64,000 bases of DNA from Candidatus Zipacnadia bacterium. Lineage in GTDB: Bacteria; Armatimonadota; Zipacnadia; Zipacnadales; UBA5352. The notes below the pieces were generated by a model. The model was not told where the DNA came from, did no database searches, and was given only the letters and a program-made list of their open reading frames with translations. Every line of letters begins with the position of its first letter. The stretch's first letter is position 1. The stretch lies in NCBI GenBank assembly GCA_029821735.1, contig JALGSU010000022.1:25965-89964 (forward strand), written 5' to 3'. A program made the position numbers and the translations under genes. Positions 18,001 to 25,647 of the stretch are shown in pieces.

Positions 18001-19347
18001 TGGCAGCGGGACCTGTCGGTGAGCCACAACAACATCGGCGACGTGGGTGTGGCGCAGGGCGACCTGGCCGGCGCGCTGCAGGCGTATGAGGCGGCGGTGG
18101 ACATTCGCCAGCGCCTCGCGCGGTCGGACCCACGGAACTCAGAGTGGCAGCACGATCTCATGGCAAGCCACCAACGGATTGGCGATGTGGCTGTGGCACA
18201 AGCACAACTGCAGACAGCGCTGGATGCGTACGAGAGGCTCTCGGAGATCGCCGAGCGCTTGGCGGAGTCCGACCCACAGAACTCAGAGTGGCAGCGAGGT
18301 CTGTCAGTGAGCCAGGACAGGATTGGCGACGTTCGACGGGCGCAAGGCAACCTGGACGGTGCGCTGCAGGCGTATGAGGCGTCGCTGCAGATCGCCGAGC
18401 GTCTAACGGCGTCCGACGCTGGCAACGCACAGTGGCAGCGGGACCTGTCAGGGAGCTACGACAACGTCGGTGACATGCGACAGGCGCAAGGCAACCTGGT
18501 CGGGGCGCTACGGGCGTATGAGGCGGCGGTGGAGATTCGCCAGCGCCTCGCGGAATCCGACCCACGGAACTCAGAGTGGCAACACGCTCTCATGGCAAGC
18601 CACCAACGAATTGGCGATGTGGCTGTGGCGCAAGCGCAACTGCAGACAGCGCTGAATGCGTACGAGGCGCTCTGGGAGATCGCCGAGCGGCTGGCGACGG
18701 CCGACCCCGGCAACGCCGGGTGGCAGCGGGACCTCTCGGTGAGCCGCGACAGGATCGGTGACGTATGTGTGGCGCAGGACGACCTGGCCGGGGCGATGCA
18801 GGCGTACGGGGCGTCGCTGCAGATACGCGAGCGCCTGGCGGCGGTCGACCCGGGAAACGCGGGCTGGCTAATCGACCTGGCGTTGAGTCACGACAAGATC
18901 GGCGACGTGCGTGTGGCGCAGGACAACTTGGCCGGGGCGATACAGGCGTACGAGGCGTCGCTGCAGATACGCGAACGCCTCGCCGACTCCGACCCCAGCA
19001 ACGCCGAGTGGCAGCGGGACTTGGCAGTGAGCATGGCCATGGTGGGAGCAGTGCTTAGGGCACAGGGGAACTCGTCTGGTGCGTTGGCACGCTATGAGGG
19101 CACGCTTGCCATCCAGGAGCGCCTGGCGCAGTTCGATCCCTGTAACGCCGAGTGGCAGCGGGACCTGTACGTGTCTTACTGGCGGATGGCCGACATGACG
19201 GAATGCGCAGGGCGTGACGATGCCGGGCAGTGGTGGCGGAAGGCATACGACACGCTGGCGGGGATGAAGCAACGCGGGATGCACATCTCGCCGGAGGACG
19301 AGGGCTTCCTCGAACAGCTCCGCGCGAAGGCGGGGGAGAGCGAGTAG
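15013..19347 (+). CDS. DUF4062 - STAND/NACHT-like NTPase - TPR repeat protein
   Basis: The ATG at 15013 was chosen because the DUF4062 motif VFVSSTFRDMQSERDWL begins there, as in the paralogue; the open frame upstream overlaps the SLOG gene. The product has 1444 residues. It contains DUF4062 (residues 5-200, with DLRWGV and LGDRYGW), an NTPase with Walker A GVSGSGKS near 284-291 and Walker B VVVLVDALNQ ending near Asp375, and a helical region. Fourteen 48-residue TPR-like units follow from residue 748, most starting with DPGNAxWQRDL and containing IGDVRxAQGDLAGALQAYE. Its NTPase retains the same DALNQ signature as the WD40 paralogue, so the pair differ mainly in their sensor repeats. It is probably one operon with the upstream AAA and SLOG genes. 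Confidence 0.85.
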   Translation: MASWQTRPVFVSSTFRDMQSERDWLRERIIPELEERLRARHAHLEAVDLRWGVDTTEVGDEEKRELLVLKVCLDEIRRCRPFLIVLLGDRYGWVPDPERMAAAVDEAGFETDVEGKSVTALEIEFGVLANTDQRLRSHFYFREPLPYEEMSPDVALQYSERHSGDPGAEASHDRLQVLKTRIETDPIWRDRVRHYSAEWDEAAQRVVGLEQLGAMVLEDVWADLEAELSPLTERAETTWQDEERAAFEEFVARCDRDFRGRVEITDELVEFALGEGGERALSLTGVSGSGKSALITRVCRKLEDADALLLAHAAGISPRSTSVEGLLLRFIGELAGFLCEEVPVEEGASAEDIEEAFASLLGRAAQRTRVVVLVDALNQFEPTPRAEYLTWLPKLWPENARLIATAIRCSASDALEERQSVRAEALPALTMPEAEDIAEAVCGRYHRTLNPDVLRVLLDKRNRAGEPAAGNPLWLELALEALNLLDQDDFGRLGTDFEGTDEERLLALLLDVAGELPAEIEDLYGWLLRESEETWGEAWAREFACLIALSRGGWRESDFEKLLPARTGEDWDPLRFAGLRRSFRAHLARRGLQSQWDFFHAQARAAVRARYLTDPAHERDVHAALADHLGVLPDVDPLHVSETMFHLIAADQKQRAALYYGSELTEGEVAGATARLAEHIIAGEGEDPNGGLWWVLSLLNAEGVEDAIGGRVRHHFIFALRDALSNGVRLRVKLVFFQATREALQRLVAAHPDNVFWQRDLSVCYGRIGDVRRAAGDLSGALEAYGTTYQMLQRLATDDPDRAQWQRDLSMSHEDIGNVRVALGDLAGAMQAYEASLQIRERLAASAPGNAGWQRDLAVSHEKIGDVRRAQGDLAGALQAYEPSHEIAERLAASDPGNVGWQRDLSISHERIGDVRVAQGDVAGGMQEFEASLQIGERLAASDPGNAEWQRDLSVSHDKIGVVRRAQGGLPGALQAYEASLEIRERLAASDPGNARWQRDLSVSHNNIGDVGVAQGDLAGALQAYEAAVDIRQRLARSDPRNSEWQHDLMASHQRIGDVAVAQAQLQTALDAYERLSEIAERLAESDPQNSEWQRGLSVSQDRIGDVRRAQGNLDGALQAYEASLQIAERLTASDAGNAQWQRDLSGSYDNVGDMRQAQGNLVGALRAYEAAVEIRQRLAESDPRNSEWQHALMASHQRIGDVAVAQAQLQTALNAYEALWEIAERLATADPGNAGWQRDLSVSRDRIGDVCVAQDDLAGAMQAYGASLQIRERLAAVDPGNAGWLIDLALSHDKIGDVRVAQDNLAGAIQAYEASLQIRERLADSDPSNAEWQRDLAVSMAMVGAVLRAQGNSSGALARYEGTLAIQERLAQFDPCNAEWQRDLYVSYWRMADMTECAGRDDAGQWWRKAYDTLAGMKQRGMHISPEDEGFLEQLRAKAGESE
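17254..19265 (+). repeat. Tandem 144-bp repeats encoding TPR-like units
   Basis: Thirteen in-frame units of exactly 144 bp run from 17254 to 19125, and a degenerate fourteenth follows to about 19265. Units 6-7 and 9-10 are nearly identical in their shared part: the sequence around 18129 recurs at 18561, exactly 432 bp (three units) later. This indicates a recent three-unit duplication inside the gene. Confidence 0.9.
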
Positions 19348-19552
19348 CCGCGGCTCTACCCGGTACAGCGGGCGAGCGCGACGGCGTCTCCGTCCGGGGA
19401 CAGCCACCTTTTTCGCACGTGCGGGAGATACGGCCTTCGCTGTTGACGGCCAGCCCTGCCGCCATTGGCAAACTGGAAGGCTCCACCCTCCGCGGTGGAG
19501 AAGCGCTCAGCGTCCGTAACAGCCATAGGCCCGTCTCCGGGAGGGACTTCGC

Positions 19553-21310
19553 GTGGCAGATGTGAGACCAGCGGTTCGCACCGTCAGCAGACCATGGCAC
19601 GGCCGCGCCCGCGCGTGGCTGGCCGAGCAACAGTGGCCGCTCACAGGTCTGGCATGGTTGGTGACACTGGGGCTCGGGATCGTCGGCTACACCCAGCACC
19701 TCGCAGCCGCCGACAAGCCCGTGTCGGGATGGGATGCCCTCTACCGCGCCCTCCAGCTCTTCGTCCTGGAGGGAGAGCAGCTCTCCGGCGAGATGATATG
19801 GGAGTTTGAGGTCGCCCGCCTTCTGGCGCCGGTCGTCGCCGGCTACACCGCCCTGCAGGGGATAGGACTTCTCTTTGCGGAGCGGGTGGCGAAGCTCCGC
19901 TGCCGCTTCGCCCGCGGCCACGTCGTGATCTGCGGCCTGGGATCAAAGGGATTCCGGCTGGCTGGGACATTCCGGGACCAGGGCTACCGCGTGATCGCCA
20001 TCGAGCTCGATCCCGATGCCGCGAACACAGCGATATTGCGCGAGCAAGGCATCACTATCCTGACGGGCGACGCGGCCAGCGAGGAGGCCCTCCGCACCGC
20101 GAACGTGGCAAGCGCGTCGCACGTCTTTGCGGTCTGCGGCGATGACGGCGTCAACGCTGAGGTCGCAGTGCAAGTGCGGGCGAAAGCAGCCACGCGCCGC
20201 GCAGGAGTGCTGACCTGCCATGCACACGTTGTCGACCTCCCCTTGTGCCGCCTGCTGCGCGAGCAACTTCTCACGGGCCCCCGAGCCAGCGCATTCCGCT
20301 TGGAGTTCTTCAACATCTACGAGAGCGGCGCCCGTGCGCTGCTGGCCGCACACCCCATCGTGCCACATGGCGACCAGCCGGTGCACCTGTTGATCGTCGG
20401 GATGGGGCGAATGGGCGAGGCCCTTGTCCTGCAGGCTGCGCACCAATGGCGGGCCGAGAACCGAGGAGCGCCCTTGCGGGTCAGCGTCGTGGACTGCGCA
20501 GCGAACGAGCGCGTCACCTCGCTCCGCGCCCGCTTCCCCCATCTCGCGGACGTCTGTGAGATACTGGCACTGGAGATCGATGTCCGCTCCACCGACTTTG
20601 AGGCGGGCGAGTTTCTGACCGACGAGAGTGGGACCTGCACGGTCAGCCGCGCTGTCGTGTGTTTGCCTTCTGATGCCATGAGCGTCTCAGCCGCCTTGAC
20701 CCTCCACCAGCGCTGCGATGGAGTGCCTATCGTCGCGAGAGTGTTCGGGCGCGGCGGCCTGCAGGTATTGCTGTCCGACTGCGAGGGCGTCGAGGCCTTC
20801 TCGTTGCTGGACGAGACGTGCGCTCCCGAGATCCTGCTGCGCGGCATCAACGAAACGCTGGCGCAGGCCATGCACGAGGACTACCTGCACAGCGAGCAAG
20901 CAAAGGGGCATGAGTTGCGCTCGCGTCCGGCCATGTTCCCGTGGGACGAACTCACCGAGACTCTGCGGGAGGCCAACCGAGGTCAGGTGGACTGTCTTAC
21001 CGAGAGGCTTGCTGCCTTCGGTTACCGCATCGCGTCGCTGACTGACTGGGAGGCGGAGCGCTTCCAGTTCAGTCCCGATGAGATTGAGGGCATGTCGCGC
21101 ATTGAGCATGATCGATGGTGCGCCGAGCGCCGCAGTCAGGGCTATACGTGGGGCGAGGAGAGAGACGATAGGCGCAAGCGCCACCCGGACTTGGTGGTGT
21201 GGGAGGAACTGGATGAGGAAACACGGGAGAAGGACCGCCAGTTCGTGCGGAGCCTGCCCGCCTTCCTCGCAAGAGTCGGCTTCCAGGTGCAGCGCATCAG
21301 CCGGCCATGA
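19553..21310 (+). CDS. Membrane protein with two TrkA-like Rossmann domains and a C-terminal RyR domain
   Basis: The start is a GTG at 19553 preceded by GGGAGGGA; the product has 585 residues. Two hydrophobic helices lie near residues 28-52 and 88-110. Two Rossmann domains follow, with dinucleotide-binding loops ICGLGSKG (near 124) and IVGMGRMG (near 283), as in TrkA_N proteins of potassium channels. Residues 510-570 are a ryanodine-receptor (RyR) domain: SRIEHDRWCAERRSQGYTWG, then HPDLVVWEEL. RyR domains in bacteria occur in conflict and signalling loci. The membrane segments make this the most likely effector or channel-like component of the island. It lies 205 bp after the TPR giant. Confidence 0.8.
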   Translation: MADVRPAVRTVSRPWHGRARAWLAEQQWPLTGLAWLVTLGLGIVGYTQHLAAADKPVSGWDALYRALQLFVLEGEQLSGEMIWEFEVARLLAPVVAGYTALQGIGLLFAERVAKLRCRFARGHVVICGLGSKGFRLAGTFRDQGYRVIAIELDPDAANTAILREQGITILTGDAASEEALRTANVASASHVFAVCGDDGVNAEVAVQVRAKAATRRAGVLTCHAHVVDLPLCRLLREQLLTGPRASAFRLEFFNIYESGARALLAAHPIVPHGDQPVHLLIVGMGRMGEALVLQAAHQWRAENRGAPLRVSVVDCAANERVTSLRARFPHLADVCEILALEIDVRSTDFEAGEFLTDESGTCTVSRAVVCLPSDAMSVSAALTLHQRCDGVPIVARVFGRGGLQVLLSDCEGVEAFSLLDETCAPEILLRGINETLAQAMHEDYLHSEQAKGHELRSRPAMFPWDELTETLREANRGQVDCLTERLAAFGYRIASLTDWEAERFQFSPDEIEGMSRIEHDRWCAERRSQGYTWGEERDDRRKRHPDLVVWEELDEETREKDRQFVRSLPAFLARVGFQVQRISRP

Positions 21311-21532
21311 CGTGCGACGATGCTGATCGCGGTAGCGGGAGAGGTGCAAGATGATGGCGGCAGCAGATGTCCAGCGCGCCATGGACATCTGCTCGGAGGA
21401 GCTCCGGTGCTGCCAGCAGGCGACCCCGCGCTGCTGGCGAAGCAGTATTCCCTCGATCAGGACGCCGTGCCGCCTGAGTATCGCCCGGTGCAGCAGTGGG
21501 ACTGATCAGGTCGGTCAGGTCGGTCTCTGTGG

Positions 21533-22150
21533 TCACACTGGCTCGTAGACTCGCCAAAGTGCCATGACGGTGCCGATGATGGCGCGTTCGGTCAGAGGTA
21601 TGAGCTCGCCAGCCCGGTGAACGGGAGCGCCAATGAACCCAGTGCCCACCTGCATGGCGGTCAACAGGCATGGCTTGTCCTCTATCAGCGCCATCGCTGC
21701 CTCGCCCTGGCCGCGGATGCGACCGCTGAGGTTCAGCAGGACCAAGTCCCCCGCGAGGAACATGCCGCCGCTCATTTCATCCGTGACTCTCACCCCTATC
21801 ACATCCTCACCAATCTGCACATCGGCAGAATCGCTGCCAAAGCGCCAATGGTCCAGGACGTTGTCCCCCTGGGCTGGCTGAGTCGCATCGGCCACGATGG
21901 GGATCGTGCTGAGCACTGGTTTGGGCGGCGCTTCGTCCGGCTCCTCCCCGATGAGTTCAGATACGCTAATTTCCAGCGCGTTCGCGAGGGCCTGCAGAGT
22001 GTCGGCGCGAGGATTGCGCCGTTCGTCCTCCTCGATGCGGTAAACGGTGCTTTCCACCAGTTCGGCCCGACGGGCCAGGACGGGTATACTCCATCTTCGC
22101 CGCTTACGCATCTCCTTCAGCCTGCTGCCGATGGTGCGATCAATATGCAT
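21533..22150 (-). CDS. XRE-family repressor with S24/LexA-like C-terminal domain lacking the catalytic dyad
   Basis: The 205-residue protein has an XRE helix-turn-helix at residues 5-65 (IGSRLKEMRKRRRWSIPVLA, VYRIEEDERRNPRADTLQAL). Its C-terminal part has the S24 outline VRVTDEM...AGDLVLLN...IIGTVMALWRVY seen in CI and LexA. The catalytic Ser of the usual G-D-S-M motif is replaced (TDEM), and no Lys appears where the V-K-R motif should be. Self-cleavage is therefore unlikely, although dimerisation may be retained. It is divergently oriented from the recombinase-primase genes and flanked by three CAATATGC sites, a phage-like repressor arrangement. Confidence 0.8.
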   Translation of the reverse strand: MHIDRTIGSRLKEMRKRRRWSIPVLARRAELVESTVYRIEEDERRNPRADTLQALANALEISVSELIGEEPDEAPPKPVLSTIPIVADATQPAQGDNVLDHWRFGSDSADVQIGEDVIGVRVTDEMSGGMFLAGDLVLLNLSGRIRGQGEAAMALIEDKPCLLTAMQVGTGFIGAPVHRAGELIPLTERAIIGTVMALWRVYEPV

Positions 22151-22268
22151 GGCACGGTCCTTCCGTGTGCGTGGCTGTCGTTCGCGACGAGTCCACTATA
22201 GCATATTGGCATGTCAATATAAAGAGATACCGAAAGAAAGGGCTGTTGAGATGAACTTGACAATATGC
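22141..22268. promoter_or_regulatory. Operator region: three CAATATGC sites at 60-bp intervals
   Basis: The octamer CAATATGC occurs at 22141-22148 on plus (overlapping the repressor start codon), 22201-22208 on minus, and 22261-22268 on plus. Each begins exactly 60 bp after the last. The middle site is part of a perfect palindrome ATATTG-N6-CAATAT at 22203-22220. Sites two and three overlap the candidate promoters for the repressor and for the rightward genes. These are the expected binding sites of the CI-like repressor; binding itself is inferred. Confidence 0.65.
22195..22223 (-). promoter_or_regulatory. Candidate promoter of the CI-like repressor
   Basis: On the minus strand TTTATA (22223-22218) and TATAGT (22200-22195) are separated by 17 bases and lie about 45 bases before the start codon at 22150. 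The palindromic operator 22203-22220 fills the spacer, so binding there would occlude the promoter and give autorepression. Confidence 0.5.
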
Positions 22269-22285
22269 AAGTCTTGTGCTATCTT
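22257..22285 (+). promoter_or_regulatory. Candidate rightward promoter overlapping an operator
   Basis: A consensus TTGACA at 22257-22262 and TATCTT at 22280-22285 are separated by 17 bases. The third CAATATGC site (22261-22268) overlaps the -35 box. The first rightward gene starts at 22736, so the transcript would carry a leader of about 440 nt. Nothing recognisable as an ORF or known RNA lies in 22290-22735. Confidence 0.55.
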
Positions 22286-22735
22286 CTGGGCGTTTAGGGC
22301 TTTGTCAAACAGCAAGTAGAGGCACCGTAGCTTGGCTCCATGGGGTGCAGCAACTCGGCCCGCGTGGTGGTTCCCTGGCTTCGCGCGGTTGAGGCCCGCA
22401 GGGAAGGGCGGTAGGCCAGACGAAGACTTGCGGCAAGCAGGCAAGACGGACGTCGCACGAGGGAACCGAACTGGCTCACAGCAACAGCCACGACCTGCGT
22501 CAATCGCGCCAAGGCGTCACAGGCCCAGCTGTGGTCCTCCATGGGCGCCGGACTTGCTGCTCATCGCCACGAATCTGATCCTGCAGGTCGACCGTTACTG
22601 GAGGTGTTCTGGCGCCTGACCGCGCGCCACATGGACGTTGATGTGTGGCTCATACGTGCTATGGGTCGAATAGGTCCTCCTTCGATGGAACATTGCAGAC
22701 AAACATCGTAGCAGAATCAGACACAGGAGGAACAG

Positions 22736-23719
22736 ATGGATCAAGCACAGGCACTTGAGGTATGCCCCATCGCCGTTGCCCCCCTTGGGGAGGACGGCTC
22801 AGCACGACGGCCCGCCGAGCAAGAGGGCTCACCAGACGAAGACCCAGACGATCCACCACTTCTGGAACTGCTTGACGCATACCTGGTCTACAGCTTGGAC
22901 TACGGGGCCCTGGCACCGCTCACGGTAACAGCTTACCGAAGAGACTGCACGCGTTTCGTGAAGTGGCTGCTTAGAGACGGGCGCCATGTGGCTCCCTCGG
23001 CCGTCACTTCTGCCGATATCCGAGCTTACTTGGCGTCACTGAAGAAGCTCAGCCCGGCGACCAAACGCCGGGCCCTGTACGCCATATCCTCGTTCATGAA
23101 CCACCTCGTTGAGACTGAGATACTACCCAGCAACCCCTGCCGGTTAATCAAACCGCCGAAGAAGACCCAGTCTGTGCCCCGAGTCCTGTCATCCGAGCGG
23201 TGTGAGCAGTTGCTCGCCGCTTGTGCCGATGAGAGGGAACGCCTGATCGTGGGCTTGCTTCTCTTGGCGGGGCTCCGGCGAGGCGAGGTGCTCGGGCTGG
23301 ACGTCGCCGACGTCGCGGCCGATCTCAGTAGCCTGCGGGTTCTCGGCAAGGGCCGGAAGGAACGGGTTCTCCCGATCAACGAACAACTCAGGACCCACAT
23401 CGCTGAGTACCTCGCAGTGCGCGAGTCGGAGAGCCCCGCTCTGATCGTCAACGACGCGGGCAGACGAATGCAGCCCAACAGCCTCTACCGCATCCTCGAT
23501 CGCCTCAAGAAGGCAGTCGGGATCGCCCCCTGTGAGGCGAGCCCCCACACGCTGCGGCACTCGTTCGCTACCCGTCTCTGCGAGAACAACGTGGACATCA
23601 AGACGCTCTCAGAGCTGATGGGTCACTCGAACATCGCGACCACGAGTGTCTACCTCCACACGACGTCGGAACGCAAGCGCGAGGCCGTCGAGAGCCTGTG
23701 CGGGGGGCGAGCGACTTGA
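22736..23719 (+). CDS. Tyrosine recombinase (integrase) of the replicon-like module
   Basis: The ATG at 22736 follows a perfect AGGAGGA, giving 327 residues. About 40 acidic, unstructured residues precede the SAM-like domain (YLVYSLDYGALAPLTVTAYR). The catalytic domain shows LLAGLRRGEVLGLDV, LGKGRKERVLPIN, HTLRHSFATRL, and LMGHSNIATTSVYLH with the nucleophile Tyr. All catalytic residues are present. The stop overlaps the beginning of the prim-pol gene, so the two are coupled. It is likely the integration or resolution recombinase of an element that also carries its own primase and iteron-like repeats. Confidence 0.9.
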   Translation: MDQAQALEVCPIAVAPLGEDGSARRPAEQEGSPDEDPDDPPLLELLDAYLVYSLDYGALAPLTVTAYRRDCTRFVKWLLRDGRHVAPSAVTSADIRAYLASLKKLSPATKRRALYAISSFMNHLVETEILPSNPCRLIKPPKKTQSVPRVLSSERCEQLLAACADERERLIVGLLLLAGLRRGEVLGLDVADVAADLSSLRVLGKGRKERVLPINEQLRTHIAEYLAVRESESPALIVNDAGRRMQPNSLYRILDRLKKAVGIAPCEASPHTLRHSFATRLCENNVDIKTLSELMGHSNIATTSVYLHTTSERKREAVESLCGGRAT

Positions 23720-24894
23720 CTACGGCCGTCAGCAACGAAGTTGCCGCGCAGCCAAAGCTCGGGCAACCGGGCGAACTGACGGAATGCCCCACAGATCTGG
23801 CTGAAGCGGCCCTCTGGTATAGAGACGATGGCATGAGCGTGATCCCGGTGGCCGACAAGAGGCCGGAGGTCGTCTGGAAGCCCTACCAAACCGAACTCCC
23901 CACGTATGAGGAGATCCGCGACTGGCCATGGCCGGGTCTCGCGATCATCTGTGGCAAGATATCCGGGGGATTACTCGTGCTTGACGTGGACGGCGAGGAC
24001 GGACGAGCGTCCATCAGCGGCAAGCATTTGCCTCACACCCCCGTTGTGTTTACACCTCGGGGGATGCATTACTACTACTGCGCGCCCGAAGCTGTGGTAG
24101 CCAGCCGCATTGCTCTCATGCCCGGGCTTGACGTCAAGTGCGAAGGGGGGTACGTGGTTGCTCCGCCGACTGTTCGCAGCGACGGCGGGGCTTACACATG
24201 GGCGGATGGCTGCGCCATTGATGCGGTGCCCCTTGCGCCGGCGCCGCGGTGGCTACTGGAGGCTCTGGAGACCCACAGTCCCGACTCGGGGCTGACACGA
24301 CAGGACCACGACGAGCGTGGCCTCGAAGACCTCTGGCTGGGTGTTTCGCAAGGAAATAGGAACAACGCTGCTGCACGCCTCGCCGGCAGTCTGCTTCGCC
24401 ACGGGTACTCGTCTGCCGACGTCCTCGAGCAGATGCGCGCATGGAACGCACGGAACAGCCCGCCACTGAGTGAGAAGGAACTGTGCGACGTCGTTCGCTC
24501 AATTGACCGGCGCGAACAGAACAGTCGAGAGAAGCGAGGCGGCAAGGTCCGCGATGACAGCGCTGAGCACAGGATCTGGCAGTACGTCCGCGACGGCAGG
24601 CTGTCGGGCCGCGCCATACTGCTGTATCACGCAATTCGGGGGTTGGAGTATGACCGACACTTAGCGCCGGGTGAGGCCTTGGCCGCCTCGTATCGACTGC
24701 TGTCGGAGTGGTCCAGGCTGAGTAGGAACTCCATACGCCTGCTGCTTGAGGAACTCCGAGGAGAGGGGTTGGTAGTCTTCACGTTGGGAAGTCGACGCCA
24801 GGCTGGCGGCCGGCCTGTAGCTACCAGCGTCCGTCGGATCTTCCCTATACCATTTCTCGGAGGCGAGGAGGTGCCGCTGCAGCAGGCAAGCTGA
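23698..24894 (+). CDS. Bifunctional primase-polymerase (AEP prim-pol) with PriCT-like and winged-helix domains
   Basis: The frame opens at GTG 23698. A TTG at 23716 that overlaps the recombinase stop as TTGA is an alternative start with a better upstream G-rich ribosome site. After about 25 residues comes a prim-pol domain: ALWYRDDGMSVIPV, then a strand LLVLDVDGEDG with the catalytic acidic pair, then GYVVAPPTVRSDGGAYTW. A PriCT-1-like helical domain follows (GNRNNAAARLAGSLLRHGYS ... LSEKELCDVVRSI). A C-terminal winged-helix-like segment (LLSEWSRLSRNSIRLLLEEL) may bind DNA. Such proteins initiate replication of plasmids, phages and integrative elements. The 37-bp repeats begin 128 bp downstream. 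Confidence 0.82.
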   Translation: MRGASDLTTAVSNEVAAQPKLGQPGELTECPTDLAEAALWYRDDGMSVIPVADKRPEVVWKPYQTELPTYEEIRDWPWPGLAIICGKISGGLLVLDVDGEDGRASISGKHLPHTPVVFTPRGMHYYYCAPEAVVASRIALMPGLDVKCEGGYVVAPPTVRSDGGAYTWADGCAIDAVPLAPAPRWLLEALETHSPDSGLTRQDHDERGLEDLWLGVSQGNRNNAAARLAGSLLRHGYSSADVLEQMRAWNARNSPPLSEKELCDVVRSIDRREQNSREKRGGKVRDDSAEHRIWQYVRDGRLSGRAILLYHAIRGLEYDRHLAPGEALAASYRLLSEWSRLSRNSIRLLLEELRGEGLVVFTLGSRRQAGGRPVATSVRRIFPIPFLGGEEVPLQQAS

Positions 24895-25022
24895 ACCGGC
24901 CGCACAAGAAACAGCATGTCACCCGAGAGTGACACTTAACCCTTGTCGTCTCATTGCCGCCCGTCGTGACCGCCCCGCATCGTGTTCGGCAGACACCGCC
25001 TGCTATGTGCGCTGTTGCACTG

Positions 25023-25354
25023 CAGAGCGTGACGTCCTCCAGGGCGTTCCCTGGCAGTACAGGTTGTGATGTCGTGCACGGTATGCCGTGGACGTACAGG
25101 TCGTCAGGTTGTTCACGGTATCCATGGCAGCGCAGGGCGTCAAGTTGTTCATGGTAAGCCGTGGCCGTACAGGCCGTGAGGTCGTTCATGGTAAGCCGTG
25201 GCCGTACAGGCTGTGAGGTCGTTCAGGGCATGCCGTGGTCGTACAGGACGTGAGGTCGTTCACGGCATGCCCTGGTTGTGCAGGACGTGAGGTCGTTCAC
25301 GGTAAGCCGTGGCCGTACAGGCCGTGAGGTCGTGCATGGTAAGCCGTGGCAGTA
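25023..25354 (+). repeat. Nine tandem 37-bp iteron-like repeats (candidate replication origin)
   Basis: Units start at 25023, 25060, 25097, 25133, 25170, 25207, 25244, 25281 and 25318; all are 37 bp except the third (36). A typical unit begins CAGGCCGTGAGGTCGTTCA and ends GCCGTGGCCGTA. The centre carries an imperfect dyad CAYGG-N4-CCGTG. Units are contiguous with no unique spacers, and 37 is not a multiple of 3, which rules out a CRISPR array and a repeat-protein gene. The location just after the prim-pol primase gene fits an iteron origin. The rest of 24895-25647 shows nothing else recognisable. Confidence 0.8.
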
Positions 25355-25647
25355 CAGGCCCTGGCGTTGAGACCCCCGTTGGTCAACGTATGGGAGGTGA
25401 CGAATCGGGACCAATGCAGTTCAGCGTGTCCCTGGCAACCAGGCTATGGCCTGAACCAAAACTGACGAAGGGAGTGCGTGTAGGCAGGTGTCGTGATGTT
25501 GTAGGTGGTAAAGCCGGCCCTTGGCCTTCGGTCGAGGCCTGCGCCTCGAACGCAACAGCACATGCAGCTCACGCCCGATGCGGCATACGGTTCTGCTTCG
25601 CATCGGGCGTAGCCAACGCACTAAGATATCCGCAAGGAGGCAGTTGT

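Noticed and set aside
21320..21505. 61-codon ORF after the RyR gene
   Set aside because: No ribosome site, no recognisable motif. The end (YRPVQQWD) could be a remnant, but evidence is insufficient.
25023..25354. CRISPR array
   Set aside because: The 37-bp units are contiguous with no unique spacers, and no cas gene is nearby. The array next to a primase fits iterons better.
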